The notes: a model not told the origin generated them from the sequence alone. A stretch of DNA of 63,594 bases from Thermoproteota archaeon (GCA_030550235.1 JAUQPU010000004.1:1-63594); one strand, 5' to 3'; positions 1 through 8,857 are shown, counted from the first letter of the stretch. Translations and numbers: made by a program.

Positions 1-129
1 CCTGCTTTACCGACGTAAACACTAAACATGTCTACCACATTCTTTTTCACCAATTCAATTGCATCATGCGGTGTACGAATGCTTTCATCAACCATGAGCG
101 GTGCATCCACCTGAGTAATCTGTTCCTAT
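1..129 (-). pseudogene. Enolase-superfamily (MLE/mandelate racemase-like) fragment
   Basis: On the minus strand this end of the window encodes a run reading VDAPLMVDESIRTPHDA, then AIELVKKNVVDMFSVYVGKAG. This matches the barrel segment of muconate-lactonizing/mandelate-racemase enzymes that carries the metal-binding Asp-Glu pair (xDE) and the following GKAGG-type strand. The gene would continue off the left edge. Upstream the homology stops at a TAG codon and runs directly into an unrelated dipeptidase fragment, so no intact N-terminus exists here. I infer a decayed or rearranged gene. Substrate cannot be predicted. Confidence 0.5.
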
Positions 130-136
130 GGCTCAT

Positions 137-350
137 CTATTATCGAAGTTCCACATGAGTTGAAGGCTCCGCACACCTAAGTTGTAATAAAGCATAATTT
201 CATCAACATCCTCTAACACTTACGCCCCCTCAAGCGCCAACAAAAATCCAATTCTCCCTCCATTTATTGATCTTTCCTAAGTATTATGAGTAAAGCCTGT
301 GGATAGAGTTCTGCAAGACGATAGTAGACCTTTAGATGCTCCATACGGCC
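137..350 (-). pseudogene. Membrane dipeptidase (peptidase M19) remnant
   Basis: Minus-strand translation gives EHLKVYYRLAELYPQALLII in one frame. After a frame change it gives GGRIGFLLALEGA, then a stop, then VLEDVDEIMLYYNLGVRSLQ and LMWNFDNR. Together these match the middle of the renal/membrane dipeptidase family (the conserved EGA and LGVRxLxLTxNxxN segments). The frameshift and at least two in-frame stops show it is dead. It is only about 70 codons long and abuts the enolase-like fragment, so the left edge is a junction between two decayed genes. Confidence 0.5.
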
Positions 351-472
351 TGAACCTTTACCTCCCTACTAAAGCATCTTGAGATTAGATCCACAACATC
401 CATACATAAAGAAAGAGAACAGACCTTTAAATACCCTCCTTATCCGGACACTACCAGCGTTTCTGAGGGAAC

Positions 473-480
473 TTTAATAT
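473..480 (+). promoter_or_regulatory. TATA box of the PPOX gene
   Basis: TTTAATAT is centred about 28 nt before the ATG at 505. This is the archaeal TATA-to-start-site spacing, so the transcript is predicted to be leaderless. Confidence 0.5.
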
Positions 481-504
481 ACAAAGTCGCGCGACCGAAA
501 CATA

Positions 505-981
505 ATGAGCAGACAGCATCCAAGATGGATGGGGAAAATGCGTGGTCTGACTAAGGAGGAGTTGGCCCAATTTTTAGCGAAGGCGTATGTCGCTAGGATT
601 GCGACTTTAAAGAAGGATGGATCTCCTTATATAGCTCCGGCATGGTTCCAGTACGAGGAGCCGTACTTCTATTTCGTGGCTCGTGCAAAATCGGTGTGGG
701 TTGAGCACATCAAGAATGATCCGCGGGTGGCGGTCCAAATAGGTGGGGATGAGCCGCCTTATGCGCGGGTTCTCGTGGAGGGGCTTGCGGAGATAGTAGA
801 GGGGCCTGTCGTTGGGGGTAGGTGGGTTGAGATCGCGCATAAAATGGCCTTACGATATCTGGGAGACAAGGGCCCAGAATACCTTACCCCAACACTGAAT
901 AGGCCGAGATATCTGATTAGGGTGACCCCGCGGAGTCTAATAAGCTGGGAAGGTGTAGAGTGGCACCCACGATACCTCTAG
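505..981 (+). CDS. PPOX-class flavin/F420-binding protein
   Basis: The 158-residue protein belongs to the pyridoxamine-5'-phosphate-oxidase-like split-barrel superfamily. The hallmark strand pair RIATLKKDGSPYIAPAWF lies near residues 31-48, followed by a strand reading FYFVAR and a helix KSVWVEHIKNDPRVAVQI. Members bind FMN or F420 as dimers and reduce diverse small molecules; the substrate cannot be told here. The length fits a complete single-domain member. The ATG at 505 is supported by a TATA box one promoter length upstream. It stands alone, convergent with the metallo-hydrolase gene. A second, only distantly similar PPOX gene lies at 46307-46726. Confidence 0.8.
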   Translation: MSRQHPRWMGKMRGLTKEELAQFLAKAYVARIATLKKDGSPYIAPAWFQYEEPYFYFVARAKSVWVEHIKNDPRVAVQIGGDEPPYARVLVEGLAEIVEGPVVGGRWVEIAHKMALRYLGDKGPEYLTPTLNRPRYLIRVTPRSLISWEGVEWHPRYL

Positions 982-1013
982 ACTAGCATTCAGAAAACAG
1001 GTGATCTTCCCCG

Positions 1014-1799
1014 TCAATAGTGTGGATGATTGTGCTGCCATGCAGGAGGTATCCACGGCCCTTTAAGATTGTTTATAGCCGTATCGATGTGTTTTTGTCC
1101 GTCATTCAACGTGAAAAGAAAGTGTCCAGGGAAAAGACTTCTAATACCGAGGCCACCAAGCTTTCCAATATTCTTCCTATACTCGTCTAGGCTGCACCCA
1201 GGCCAGTTTCCAAGACCTATAGTGCCGCCGTGGAAAACAACATCGCCAGAGAAGAGAATATTCTCCTCTTTAATCAGGAAACAGGAAGAGCCCGGCGAGT
1301 GCCCAGGAACCTGAATCAATCTGAAGATTTTACCTCCAATCCTTATCTCTTCTCCGTCGACCAGCACCCTGTCCGGCTTACAATACATGAATCTATAGTC
1401 CATAGGATATATGGAGCCGCGAGCCATATTTAATCCAAGCTCTTCATCGCTCCCAGACGACATTAACTCAGCCTCGACCGAGGGAGCGAAAACCTCGACA
1501 CCCAAATTCTCCTGAATGTATTTCGCACCCCCTGCATGATCAGAGTGGGCATGTGTTACGAATAGATACTGAACCTTGTCAAGACTTATGTCTTCGTTCG
1601 CTATATTGTCAAGGATACGTTGACCGTCTAATCCGACACCCGCATCTATCATGACATATACCGCGCCGCAATCTATCAGGTATATGCAGCAATCAAGCGG
1701 GTGGGATAGGCCCCGCTTTCCGTCACCTATCATGTATATTTCCCTAGTTATTCTCAACTCAGTCGAATCTAGACTATCTAGAAAATAAACTTTGTTCAT
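1014..1799 (-). CDS. Metallo-beta-lactamase-fold hydrolase
   Basis: This 261-residue protein has the complete MBL dinuclear metal set: H83, H85, D87 and H88 in THAHSDHAGG, H167 in PGHSPGS, D186 in FSGDVVF and H226 in PGH. The arrangement is that of glyoxalase-II-like and other generic MBL hydrolases that use two zinc or iron ions. There is no RNA-processing beta-CASP insert, so a small-molecule thioester, lactone or phosphoester substrate is more likely; which one is unknown. No signal peptide is seen, so it should be cytoplasmic. It sits 95 bp downstream of the Gfo/Idh/MocA gene on the same strand and may share its transcript. Confidence 0.85.
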   Translation of the reverse strand: MNKVYFLDSLDSTELRITREIYMIGDGKRGLSHPLDCCIYLIDCGAVYVMIDAGVGLDGQRILDNIANEDISLDKVQYLFVTHAHSDHAGGAKYIQENLGVEVFAPSVEAELMSSGSDEELGLNMARGSIYPMDYRFMYCKPDRVLVDGEEIRIGGKIFRLIQVPGHSPGSSCFLIKEENILFSGDVVFHGGTIGLGNWPGCSLDEYRKNIGKLGGLGIRSLFPGHFLFTLNDGQKHIDTAINNLKGPWIPPAWQHNHPHY

Positions 1800-1894
1800 A
1801 TCCCAATATAGTTTTATAAACCATAGTAAATCGCTGAGTAGTTTGTTGGGATGACCCTCTCCAAGCGATGGATTATCTTCTAGTTTTACGATGT

Positions 1895-2905
1895 TTAGAG
1901 CGTCACAGAGGATCCTGATAGGGCGGATTTTTCTCCTGCGAGTGCGATCTCGAGAGCTCTTCTCGCGTCTTCTGGCACTATGAGGTTTGGCTGGATCTCA
2001 CTATGAACACATTGTAAGAAATATTCGATTTCGTCTCTTAGCGCTCCCTCCGCATGCAAGTTAAACTGTGGCCAATATGTCACGTCGGGCTTTGACAGGT
2101 ATTTGTTGTGATAGACGGTGAAAAGTTCTCCAGGAGTGTATATGTGTATCGCCGCATTTTCCGACACAAGTTCAAAGAAAGAGTCTATGAAATGGGGGTA
2201 TGTACTTGGGAGTACGAAGCCGCTCTCAACCACGCCTATCCTTTTATCTTCGAATTCCATAATAGTCCAATAGGCGTCTGGATATCTATACTCTCTAAAC
2301 TTTACCGCCTTTGCATAAACCGTTTTTACCTCCCCTCCCAAGATCCACCTAATTATGTCTATATCGTGCACTCCGTGTTGGACTATCGGAGAGACTCTGT
2401 TGAGAAATCTATCGGCGGCAGCAGACGACCCTAGTCTTCTAGCGTAGACCGAGATAATTTCACCTAGTTCACCTCTTAGTCTCATCTCTCTTACCACCCT
2501 GTACCTTCTGTCAAACCGTAAGATGTGACCCACCATGAAGATCACACCTGTCCTCTTAGTAGTTGATATGATTTTATCAGCGTCTTCAAGTGTCGTAGCT
2601 ATGGGCTTTTCGAGCAAAATATGTTTCCCAGCCTCGGCAGCTAGTATAGTGGGTTCTACATGGTCATCGTCAGCCGTAGCAATTGTTACAACGTCTACAT
2701 CCTTGTCCTCGACAATCTTCCTTCTATCAGTATACCATCTTTTCACACCATACCCCTGTGCTATCTCTTTAGCCCTTCTCTCCGACCTAGAACATACCGC
2801 GACAAGTTCCGCATAGGGAATAGACTTAATAGCCTGCACGTGCCTTTCTCCAAAATCGCCAAGCCCGATTACTCCAACCCCAATCTTCCTCATATTAATC
2901 GTCAA
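1895..2905 (-). CDS. Gfo/Idh/MocA-family NAD(P)-dependent oxidoreductase
   Basis: The protein has an N-terminal Rossmann fold (GVIGLGDFGERH near residue 11), the family EKP motif at residues 99-101 and the catalytic-type His-Asp pair in HGVHDIDIIRW (H180, D181). Length (336 aa) is normal. These enzymes oxidise or reduce sugars, inositols or other polyols and their derivatives; the substrate is not predictable. Its start is either TTG at 2905, overlapping the upstream gene's TGA by 4 nt, or ATG at 2893. Either way it is translationally close to the PLP-dependent lyase gene, so the two enzymes probably act in one pathway. Confidence 0.85.
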   Translation of the reverse strand: MTINMRKIGVGVIGLGDFGERHVQAIKSIPYAELVAVCSRSERRAKEIAQGYGVKRWYTDRRKIVEDKDVDVVTIATADDDHVEPTILAAEAGKHILLEKPIATTLEDADKIISTTKRTGVIFMVGHILRFDRRYRVVREMRLRGELGEIISVYARRLGSSAAADRFLNRVSPIVQHGVHDIDIIRWILGGEVKTVYAKAVKFREYRYPDAYWTIMEFEDKRIGVVESGFVLPSTYPHFIDSFFELVSENAAIHIYTPGELFTVYHNKYLSKPDVTYWPQFNLHAEGALRDEIEYFLQCVHSEIQPNLIVPEDARRALEIALAGEKSALSGSSVTL

Positions 2906-3915
2906 GGATATGATGAGGGTAGGCTTTGAGATTTTTTGAACAGAAGGTCCTTATAAGCGAATACGGCTGGTACGCCCCCAGTATGTATAAAAACCACGTT
3001 CGAGTGGGCGTCAATCTGGCCCTGTTGTATCATGTCGATTAGGCCGGCCATGGCTTTCCCAGAGTATACGGGGTCGAGAATTATTCCTTCTAACCTTGCT
3101 GTTAATAGTATGGCGTCTATGACCTCCTTAGTGGCTTCACCATAATCTCCATACCCATCTAGTACATCTATGGTGCTAGGTAGTTTTTCCTTGTCTAAGT
3201 TGATAAGTTCGGCTCCTTTTTCAATAAAGCTGCGTATCCTAGATATGGTTGTGGCTCCGTCATACACTCCGGAATTTACTCCTATAACCTTGACCTCTTT
3301 GCCAGCTGCCGCGAATCCAAGGACTAGGCCAGCCTGCGTCGGCCCGCCACTCGTGGCGTGTACCACATAGTCAACCTCCATGCCTAGACGCGCTGACTGC
3401 TCGATTATCTCTTGTGAACAATCATAATATCCCATTACACCAATCACAGGCTCATCGGTTATTACGGCAGGGGTATGTCCACTAGCTCTATACTCGTCTG
3501 CGACCGCTTGCATCTCCCTTACAACATTATCTCTTATTGAGGCCTCGATTATGCGCACATCAGCCCCCATCAAATAGTCTAGAAGTAAGTTGCCAGTATA
3601 GTCAATACTTGTGCCCTTAAACTGAGCAGTTCTTAGAACTAGTACTGGCTTGATTCCAAGTATCCTTGCAGCCGCTGTGATTTGTCTAGCCCAGTTAGAC
3701 TGTATACCAGATGTAGCAACCACTACATCGGCACCCATTCTTATAACATCTCCTAAAATGTACTCTATTATGCGGGTCTTATTCCCTCCTAGCGCAAGAC
3801 CCGTTAAGTCATCTCTCTTCACATATATTCGTGGACCCTTAAGGTGGCGGGACAGGTTAGTCATCGGGTGGAGGGGTGTCGGATAAAACCCCAAATTTAC
3901 CTTATTTACCTTCAA
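2902..3915 (-). CDS. PLP-dependent D-cysteine desulfhydrase / ACC deaminase family enzyme
   Basis: This 337-residue fold-type II PLP enzyme carries YVKRDDLTGLALGGNKTR, with the Schiff-base lysine at K46. TSGIQSNWARQ follows (serine and asparagine next to the cofactor), and a phosphate-binding ATSGGPTQAG loop lies near residue 190. These features define the ACC deaminase/D-cysteine desulfhydrase/L-cysteate sulfo-lyase group, which removes ammonia or sulfur groups from small amino acids, often D-isomers. The exact substrate cannot be assigned from motifs. It is the first gene of a two-gene unit with the Gfo/Idh/MocA dehydrogenase. No signal peptide. Confidence 0.82.
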   Translation of the reverse strand: MKVNKVNLGFYPTPLHPMTNLSRHLKGPRIYVKRDDLTGLALGGNKTRIIEYILGDVIRMGADVVVATSGIQSNWARQITAAARILGIKPVLVLRTAQFKGTSIDYTGNLLLDYLMGADVRIIEASIRDNVVREMQAVADEYRASGHTPAVITDEPVIGVMGYYDCSQEIIEQSARLGMEVDYVVHATSGGPTQAGLVLGFAAAGKEVKVIGVNSGVYDGATTISRIRSFIEKGAELINLDKEKLPSTIDVLDGYGDYGEATKEVIDAILLTARLEGIILDPVYSGKAMAGLIDMIQQGQIDAHSNVVFIHTGGVPAVFAYKDLLFKKSQSLPSSYP

Positions 3916-4033
3916 ATCAATAACGTTCAGTAGAAGAGCTGTATTTAAGGAGTATAGCGTCAGGGTTGTGATTGGTTAACTAAGCTTGAAACTAACACTC
4001 AACAATATTTTAGCTAAATGTGTAGCATATAGT

Positions 4034-5164
4034 TTAAAGGCAAATCTGTCTTATGAGTTCTTCGTATATTGATTGTGCTTGGTGGAGCTGCTTTATTTCT
4101 ACATACTCGTTGGGAATGTGGGCCTGCTTTACGCTTCCAGGTCCAAGTACTACTGTAGATATGTTCAGTCTTTGATATAATGGTCCCTCGGTGCCATATG
4201 GGGCGGTTTCGGACGGTTGACCAGTGATCTCTTCGCATAGCTTGACAAAAGGATGGGCTCGCGGCGTGTTAAGTGGGTCGTAGCTGAGTACCTCCTCTAT
4301 AGTTAACTGGAGGGTGGGAAGTCTTTCTCTTATTCTTAATGCTAATTCTTCGAGCCGTGAGCGGATATATTCGCTGCTGTGGGCTGGGATTATGCGGCAG
4401 TCAACGACCACTTGACAGCTTTCGGGTATTACGTTCTCTTTTATCCCACCTTCAATAACTGTTGTGGAGAGAACCGTCGAACCAAGATCCGGGTCCTTTA
4501 TCTCTCCTAGTCTTTCCCTCAAACCTATCAGCTCTACTATGAAATGCGCCGCATTCTCTATGGCGTTTATGCCTAGGTCGGGCATGCTTGAATGGGCGCT
4601 GCGCCCATGAGAAGTTATCTTGAATATTGCACCTCCCCTGTGGGCTCTGACTGCGCGGAGCTCGGTAGGCTCGCCTATAACCCCATAAAGCGCATCACCA
4701 TCTTTCAGTTTACCGTCTCTAATGAGCGCTTTAAGTCCATCAAACCCCCTCTCCTCACCTGCTGTAGCTATGAAGATTATTCCACGCTTCAATTCTCTGT
4801 TCTTAAAGGTCTCGATGGCTTTAACCAGTGCAGCTACTCCACCCTTCATGTCAGCCGCCCCCCTTCCATAGAGTCTTCCCTCACGGATTCTAGGTTCAAA
4901 GGCTGGTGCGCTCCACATGTTTGGATCACCCGCAGGAACGACGTCAATGTGTCCGGAGAAGAGGAGCCCAGCCCTGCCTCGAGGACCTATACGCACAATA
5001 AGATTCGCCCTCTTCTCAGCAAACCTGTGTATTTCAATCTCGCACCTCTTTATATCTAGGTCGCGGAAATAGTCCCTAAGATATGCAGCGCACTCCTCCT
5101 CATTCCCCGGCGGCATCTCAGTGGGGAACGATATTAACTGGGCAGCTAATTCCTCAACCTTCAT
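4034..5164 (-). CDS. M20-family deacylase (ArgE/DapE/ACY1-like)
   Basis: The product is a di-zinc amidohydrolase. From the start chosen here (376 aa) the metal and catalytic residues are H72 and D74 in GHIDVVPAG, D105 in RGAADMKGG, the Glu pair E137-E138 in AGEERG, and a late His in QAHIPNEY. Family members deacylate N-acetylornithine, succinyl-diaminopimelate or other N-acyl amino acids; which one is unclear. The reading frame is open 63 codons further upstream, but that extension has no family similarity, and a TATA box at 5187-5194 lies 27 nt before the ATG at 5164. I therefore take 5164 as the start of a leaderless message. Confidence 0.85.
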   Translation of the reverse strand: MKVEELAAQLISFPTEMPPGNEEECAAYLRDYFRDLDIKRCEIEIHRFAEKRANLIVRIGPRGRAGLLFSGHIDVVPAGDPNMWSAPAFEPRIREGRLYGRGAADMKGGVAALVKAIETFKNRELKRGIIFIATAGEERGFDGLKALIRDGKLKDGDALYGVIGEPTELRAVRAHRGGAIFKITSHGRSAHSSMPDLGINAIENAAHFIVELIGLRERLGEIKDPDLGSTVLSTTVIEGGIKENVIPESCQVVVDCRIIPAHSSEYIRSRLEELALRIRERLPTLQLTIEEVLSYDPLNTPRAHPFVKLCEEITGQPSETAPYGTEGPLYQRLNISTVVLGPGSVKQAHIPNEYVEIKQLHQAQSIYEELIRQICL

Positions 5165-5186
5165 GGAGTTTTCACGCATTAGGAGG

Positions 5187-5194
5187 ATATAAAA
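5187..5194 (-). promoter_or_regulatory. TATA box deciding the M20 deacylase start
   Basis: On the minus strand the element reads TTTTATAT, centred about 27 nt from the ATG at 5164. It lies inside the open extension of the reading frame, which argues against the longer start. Confidence 0.5.
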
Positions 5195-5374
5195 ATAGAG
5201 AGATGAATACAGGTCACGCCCCCGCCAGAATAAGTGATTCGCTGGTTCTATAGATTTTCTACTGTATAGGCTTTCGCCTGAAGTTCTATTGGTGTTCTGC
5301 GTGGGCAGTATTTGAGACCCAGTAAGTATTTTTTCGTAAAAGGTTTTTAGCATACGGCCAGTTTTCCGGCTTTG

Positions 5375-5797
5375 ATGGGAAGGACCCTTAACCTGATTCT
5401 ATTTGCTGGCTCCACTGCATCGTTGATTGTAAACTGGATATGGGTCAATCTGCCCTTCTCTTCTATGGGTTTGAGAGGGCGCCAAGGTGTCCTATTCGGT
5501 GACTTCACCTTGCTCCAAACATTTCTCCTCCCCCACCCATATCTAGTTCTCTGGGTTACTGGATTTATATTACAGTCAGTTTCAACCGTCTTACTCCTAC
5601 TGACTAGTGTAGGTCCAAAACGCTATGTAGGCATTCTATTGATGTCTTCTGGTGTAGTGACTACTATACTAGCTACTCTCATCATGTGGAGATGGCTATT
5701 CAGCTTCAACCTATTCGTGATGTATGCCTTAGGTCTACTGTCGGGCCTGACCCCAATAGCTCTAGGTTTTGTCCATTTAATATCTCCACGGAACTAG
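5375..5797 (+). CDS. Small four-helix membrane protein, unknown function
   Basis: I do not recognise a family. The 140-residue protein has four strongly hydrophobic segments, near residues 7-25, 55-78, 84-105 and 108-132, short loops and a basic patch after the first helix (GLRGRQG), as in small integral membrane proteins. TTG at 5372 directly precedes the ATG at 5375; I use the ATG. It lies head-to-head with the deacylase and ends about 75 nt before the ABC transporter operon, so it could be an accessory membrane protein of either. This is context only. Confidence 0.55.
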   Translation: MGRTLNLILFAGSTASLIVNWIWVNLPFSSMGLRGRQGVLFGDFTLLQTFLLPHPYLVLWVTGFILQSVSTVLLLLTSVGPKRYVGILLMSSGVVTTILATLIMWRWLFSFNLFVMYALGLLSGLTPIALGFVHLISPRN

Positions 5798-5836
5798 TTT
5801 TGATTGAACAAGGCAATTAGTGCCCAGTAGTAAAAA

Positions 5837-5844
5837 TTTATATG
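5837..5844 (+). promoter_or_regulatory. TATA box of the ABC transporter operon
   Basis: TTTATATG preceded by an A-rich run is centred 30 nt before the ATG at 5871. It supports that ATG over an upstream GTG at 5820. Confidence 0.45.
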
Positions 5845-5870
5845 CCGCTGCCGTCTTCACAACTCCGAAT

Positions 5871-7184
5871 ATGACTGAAAAACCAAAGTCGGATAGGCGT
5901 GCCTTTCTAGGAACCGTCGCAGGGACCGTTGGCGGATTAGTCGTCGGCGCTGCCTTGGGATCTTTAGCTTTCCCACAGAGGATCGTCCAAGAAGTAACAA
6001 AGGAGGTTGAGGTGCCTGTTGCCAAGAAAGGATGGGAGGGCAGACGCTGGATACCAATCGTGAATAAATATATGACCTTCAAGGAGGTCCAAGACGCACT
6101 AGTGAGCGAGGGAAAGCTCATAATGGCTAATTGGACATACTGGGGGTTGGTTGATACAGCCTTCGTCCAAGAGTTTAAGGACTATGTGGCTATGATGTAC
6201 GATGTGAATATCGATATTGACATTCTGGGGACCCAAGAGGCTAAGGGCGGGTTCATGTTCCAGCTTTATTCAGCATACTCGGCAGGTCTTAAAGCACCAT
6301 ATGATATAATGCACATTGAGGAAAATTTCTTTGAAGAGGCTGTTTCAAAGGGCATAGCTGTGCCTTTCTTGCCATCACCCCTAGTGCCTAATACGGAAAT
6401 GGTTGACTATTACTTCTTAAAGCTGCCGTACGGAATACAGTTTCAGCAGCATGGCCTCGCGAATTTCACTGTGAACACAAAGCAGGTAGGTGATTGGTTC
6501 AATTCCTGGCGTGCGCTGGCAGACAAGAGGCTTGAAGGGAAAATAACATTATGGGTGTTCGAGGACAATGGCTTCTGGGGATGGCTCGTCGTAATGGCAC
6601 AAGAACTAGGCAAGAATTATAAGAATCCTGAAGAGATGAGGGAGGTGCTTAAATGGATAGCAGATAATATACATCCTAATGTGATAAAGTACACCAGCGA
6701 TGAAGCCGAGTTAGATGAACTACTTGGCAGAGACATAAGTTGGGTTTCTGCATACTGGTGCGCCTTAGGAGAGGGATACTCTGTGACTAGGCCTGAACTT
6801 AAGGGAAGTCAAGTTTTACCTTGGAAGTTTAACAGCCAACACCCAAACCTGCCGGGCATTCTATGGATTCCGAAGGATGTTGAACATCCCCTCCTCGCAC
6901 AGGTGGCTGCTGATTGGTTGATTAGTCCCCTGCACCAACTCCCCGACATAAACAAATACAAGCAATACACAAAAGAACTCTGGTTGAGGACAGAAGAGGG
7001 CCCCTTGGGCCCTGACTATGAGCAATATGTGCCCGATTGGGTTAACGCTCTTGGGCCCAAAGGCATATATGAAGTCTACCCAACGATTGAAGAAGCGCGA
7101 AAGTTTCCGAAGATCGATTGGCTATATGTAAACGAGCATGCCCCAGAATGGATTAATATCTATAAAGAATTGATAGGCGCCTGA
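5871..7184 (+). CDS. ABC transporter substrate-binding protein with Tat signal
   Basis: The 437-residue protein begins with a twin-arginine signal: SDRRAFLG, then a small-residue hydrophobic core (GTVAGTVGGLVVGAALGSLA), suggesting export in folded form and retention at the membrane. The mature part resembles the family 1 / PotD-like periplasmic binding proteins that bind polyamines, iron complexes or small organic ions. It is followed directly by two permeases and an ATPase, giving a complete importer. GTG at 5820 would add 17 residues before the Tat signal and overlap the TATA box, so ATG 5871 is preferred. The ligand is unknown. Confidence 0.8.
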   Translation: MTEKPKSDRRAFLGTVAGTVGGLVVGAALGSLAFPQRIVQEVTKEVEVPVAKKGWEGRRWIPIVNKYMTFKEVQDALVSEGKLIMANWTYWGLVDTAFVQEFKDYVAMMYDVNIDIDILGTQEAKGGFMFQLYSAYSAGLKAPYDIMHIEENFFEEAVSKGIAVPFLPSPLVPNTEMVDYYFLKLPYGIQFQQHGLANFTVNTKQVGDWFNSWRALADKRLEGKITLWVFEDNGFWGWLVVMAQELGKNYKNPEEMREVLKWIADNIHPNVIKYTSDEAELDELLGRDISWVSAYWCALGEGYSVTRPELKGSQVLPWKFNSQHPNLPGILWIPKDVEHPLLAQVAADWLISPLHQLPDINKYKQYTKELWLRTEEGPLGPDYEQYVPDWVNALGPKGIYEVYPTIEEARKFPKIDWLYVNEHAPEWINIYKELIGA

Positions 7185-7200
7185 GAAATATACTGAGGTG

Positions 7201-8040
7201 ATGCTCCCTGTGGGACGTCGATGGGCAGCGCTTCCTCTGATAACTCCTGCTATAGCCCTCCAGTCCCTCTTTTTCTTTTTACCACTTTTCATGATCTTAC
7301 TTGTGAGCTTTACAAGCAGAGACTCATTCTTTTTTTCGCCGCTTTATACTTTCGATAATTATGTCAAGATGTTTCGAATATATAGGATAGATTTTCAGAA
7401 CACATTTTTCTTGGCTGGTATGGCTGGTCTAATAGATATAATAATAGGTTATCCCTTTGCCTATATACTTCTCCGCAAAGTCACGCGGTTTGCAGACGTA
7501 TTCAGGGCGATACTGATCATACCGCTCTTCGGGGAGCTTTACATAGCTTATGGTCTCCTCTATCTAATCCTTCCCGGAGGACCCGTATCCCGCCTCCTTG
7601 ACGCCCTCGGCATATCACCTCTAGATGTCCTATACTCAGCCCCTATGGCCATATTTGGAATGTCACTTTACACCCTACCATTCGTGGTATACAACATTGG
7701 TATATCTTTACAGGGGATAGACCGCTCTTACGAAGAGGCTGCAAGATGCTTAGGGGCTAGTAGGCTGAAGACATTTCTGAGAGTGACCTTACCGCTAAGT
7801 CTTCCTGGGATAATAACTGGCTGGCTGACAAGCTTCGGATGGAACCTTGGAACCTTTGCTATACCTGTACTTCTCGGCGGACCAATACTTGGAACCAGAG
7901 TCTTAGCCAACCAAATATGGACAACTAGCCTAGTTACGTCCGACTTCGGAATGGGGGCTGCTATTGGCGTCATGGTCGTAGCAATAACCATGGTTGTCTT
8001 CTATATTGTGGTAAAGTTAAGCCGAGGTGTTCTGGTCTGA
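7201..8040 (+). CDS. ABC transporter permease, PotB-like
   Basis: This is a binding-protein-dependent permease of about 280 residues with six predicted membrane helices. The ATPase-contacting EAA loop reads YEEAARCLGASRLKTFLRV at about residue 180. The start is ATG 7201 (GTG 7198 is adjacent), with GAGGTG just upstream as a possible ribosome site. Its stop overlaps the ATG of the next permease. The partner has an almost identical EAA loop, so the two arose by duplication and probably form a heterodimer. Confidence 0.85.
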   Translation: MLPVGRRWAALPLITPAIALQSLFFFLPLFMILLVSFTSRDSFFFSPLYTFDNYVKMFRIYRIDFQNTFFLAGMAGLIDIIIGYPFAYILLRKVTRFADVFRAILIIPLFGELYIAYGLLYLILPGGPVSRLLDALGISPLDVLYSAPMAIFGMSLYTLPFVVYNIGISLQGIDRSYEEAARCLGASRLKTFLRVTLPLSLPGIITGWLTSFGWNLGTFAIPVLLGGPILGTRVLANQIWTTSLVTSDFGMGAAIGVMVVAITMVVFYIVVKLSRGVLV

Positions 8041-8852
8041 TGGGCAGAAGTATTTATGAAAGGCTCTCACCCATTCTATCCTATCTTTACCTTATCCTCG
8101 TCTGTACAGCGATACTCCTTCCTCTTTCCATAACTCTCTATAGAGCTATTGTCGTTTCAAAACCTGACGGTAGCATAACCATATCACTCCAATCCTATAC
8201 AATGATATCTGAGGCATTTTGGGATAAGGTGCTCGTAAATATTTCAATATCGCTACTTACTGTGTTGATAGATGTGGCTGTGGCAGTCCCAGTAGCCTAT
8301 GCACTCGTGAAATATGAATTTAAGGCTAAGAGACTAATCTTTACATATCTTAACGGCGTCTGGTACGTTCCAGGCATATCATATGGTCTAGCACTTGTAC
8401 TTAGTTACTATTTTGTCTATAAATTTCTCTTAGGATTCTGGGGGTTTGTAGTTGCATACTCCACCGGCTTCATGCTTTTAGCTCTCCTAACTGCGATAGT
8501 GGCCTTCAGGAATCTTGACCCTGTTTATGAAGAGGCGGCTAGGTGTCTTGGGGCTGGAAGACTGAAGACCTTCTTCAAAGTAACGCTACCCCTGGTAGGC
8601 CCTGGCATAACCGCTGGTGTAGTCCTCATCCTCGTGTTATCGTTGAATGAATTTATCACTGCCCTGCTACTATCCGGCCCCACTAGGGTCAAGACTGCTC
8701 CGCTGCAGGTTTTCAGCGACATTAGACACGCGGGGATTCAGCCGTTCGTCGCCGCAGAGGCGACTGTCCTCCAACTAGTATCACTCGCTATCGTGATTCT
8801 CTATCTAAAATTCTTTGGCACAAAATATTTGAGGGGGGCCATAATGATTTAA
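8040..8852 (+). CDS. ABC transporter permease, PotC-like
   Basis: The second permease of the importer has 270 residues and six helices. Its EAA loop YEEAARCLGAGRLKTFFKV near residue 166 differs from that of the preceding permease at only a few positions. The ATG overlaps the previous TGA by one base (TGATG), implying translational coupling. PotC-like permeases pair with PotB-like ones around the translocation path. The ATPase gene starts 5 nt downstream of its stop codon. Confidence 0.85.
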   Translation: MGRSIYERLSPILSYLYLILVCTAILLPLSITLYRAIVVSKPDGSITISLQSYTMISEAFWDKVLVNISISLLTVLIDVAVAVPVAYALVKYEFKAKRLIFTYLNGVWYVPGISYGLALVLSYYFVYKFLLGFWGFVVAYSTGFMLLALLTAIVAFRNLDPVYEEAARCLGAGRLKTFFKVTLPLVGPGITAGVVLILVLSLNEFITALLLSGPTRVKTAPLQVFSDIRHAGIQPFVAAEATVLQLVSLAIVILYLKFFGTKYLRGAIMI

Positions 8853-8857
8853 TCTAG

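Noticed and set aside
607-840. Open reading frame antisense to the PPOX gene
   Set aside because: It has no similarity to known proteins and lies entirely inside a well-supported gene on the other strand.
4592-5059. 155-codon frame opposite the M20 deacylase
   Set aside because: No recognisable domain, cysteine- and serine-rich shadow of the deacylase codons.
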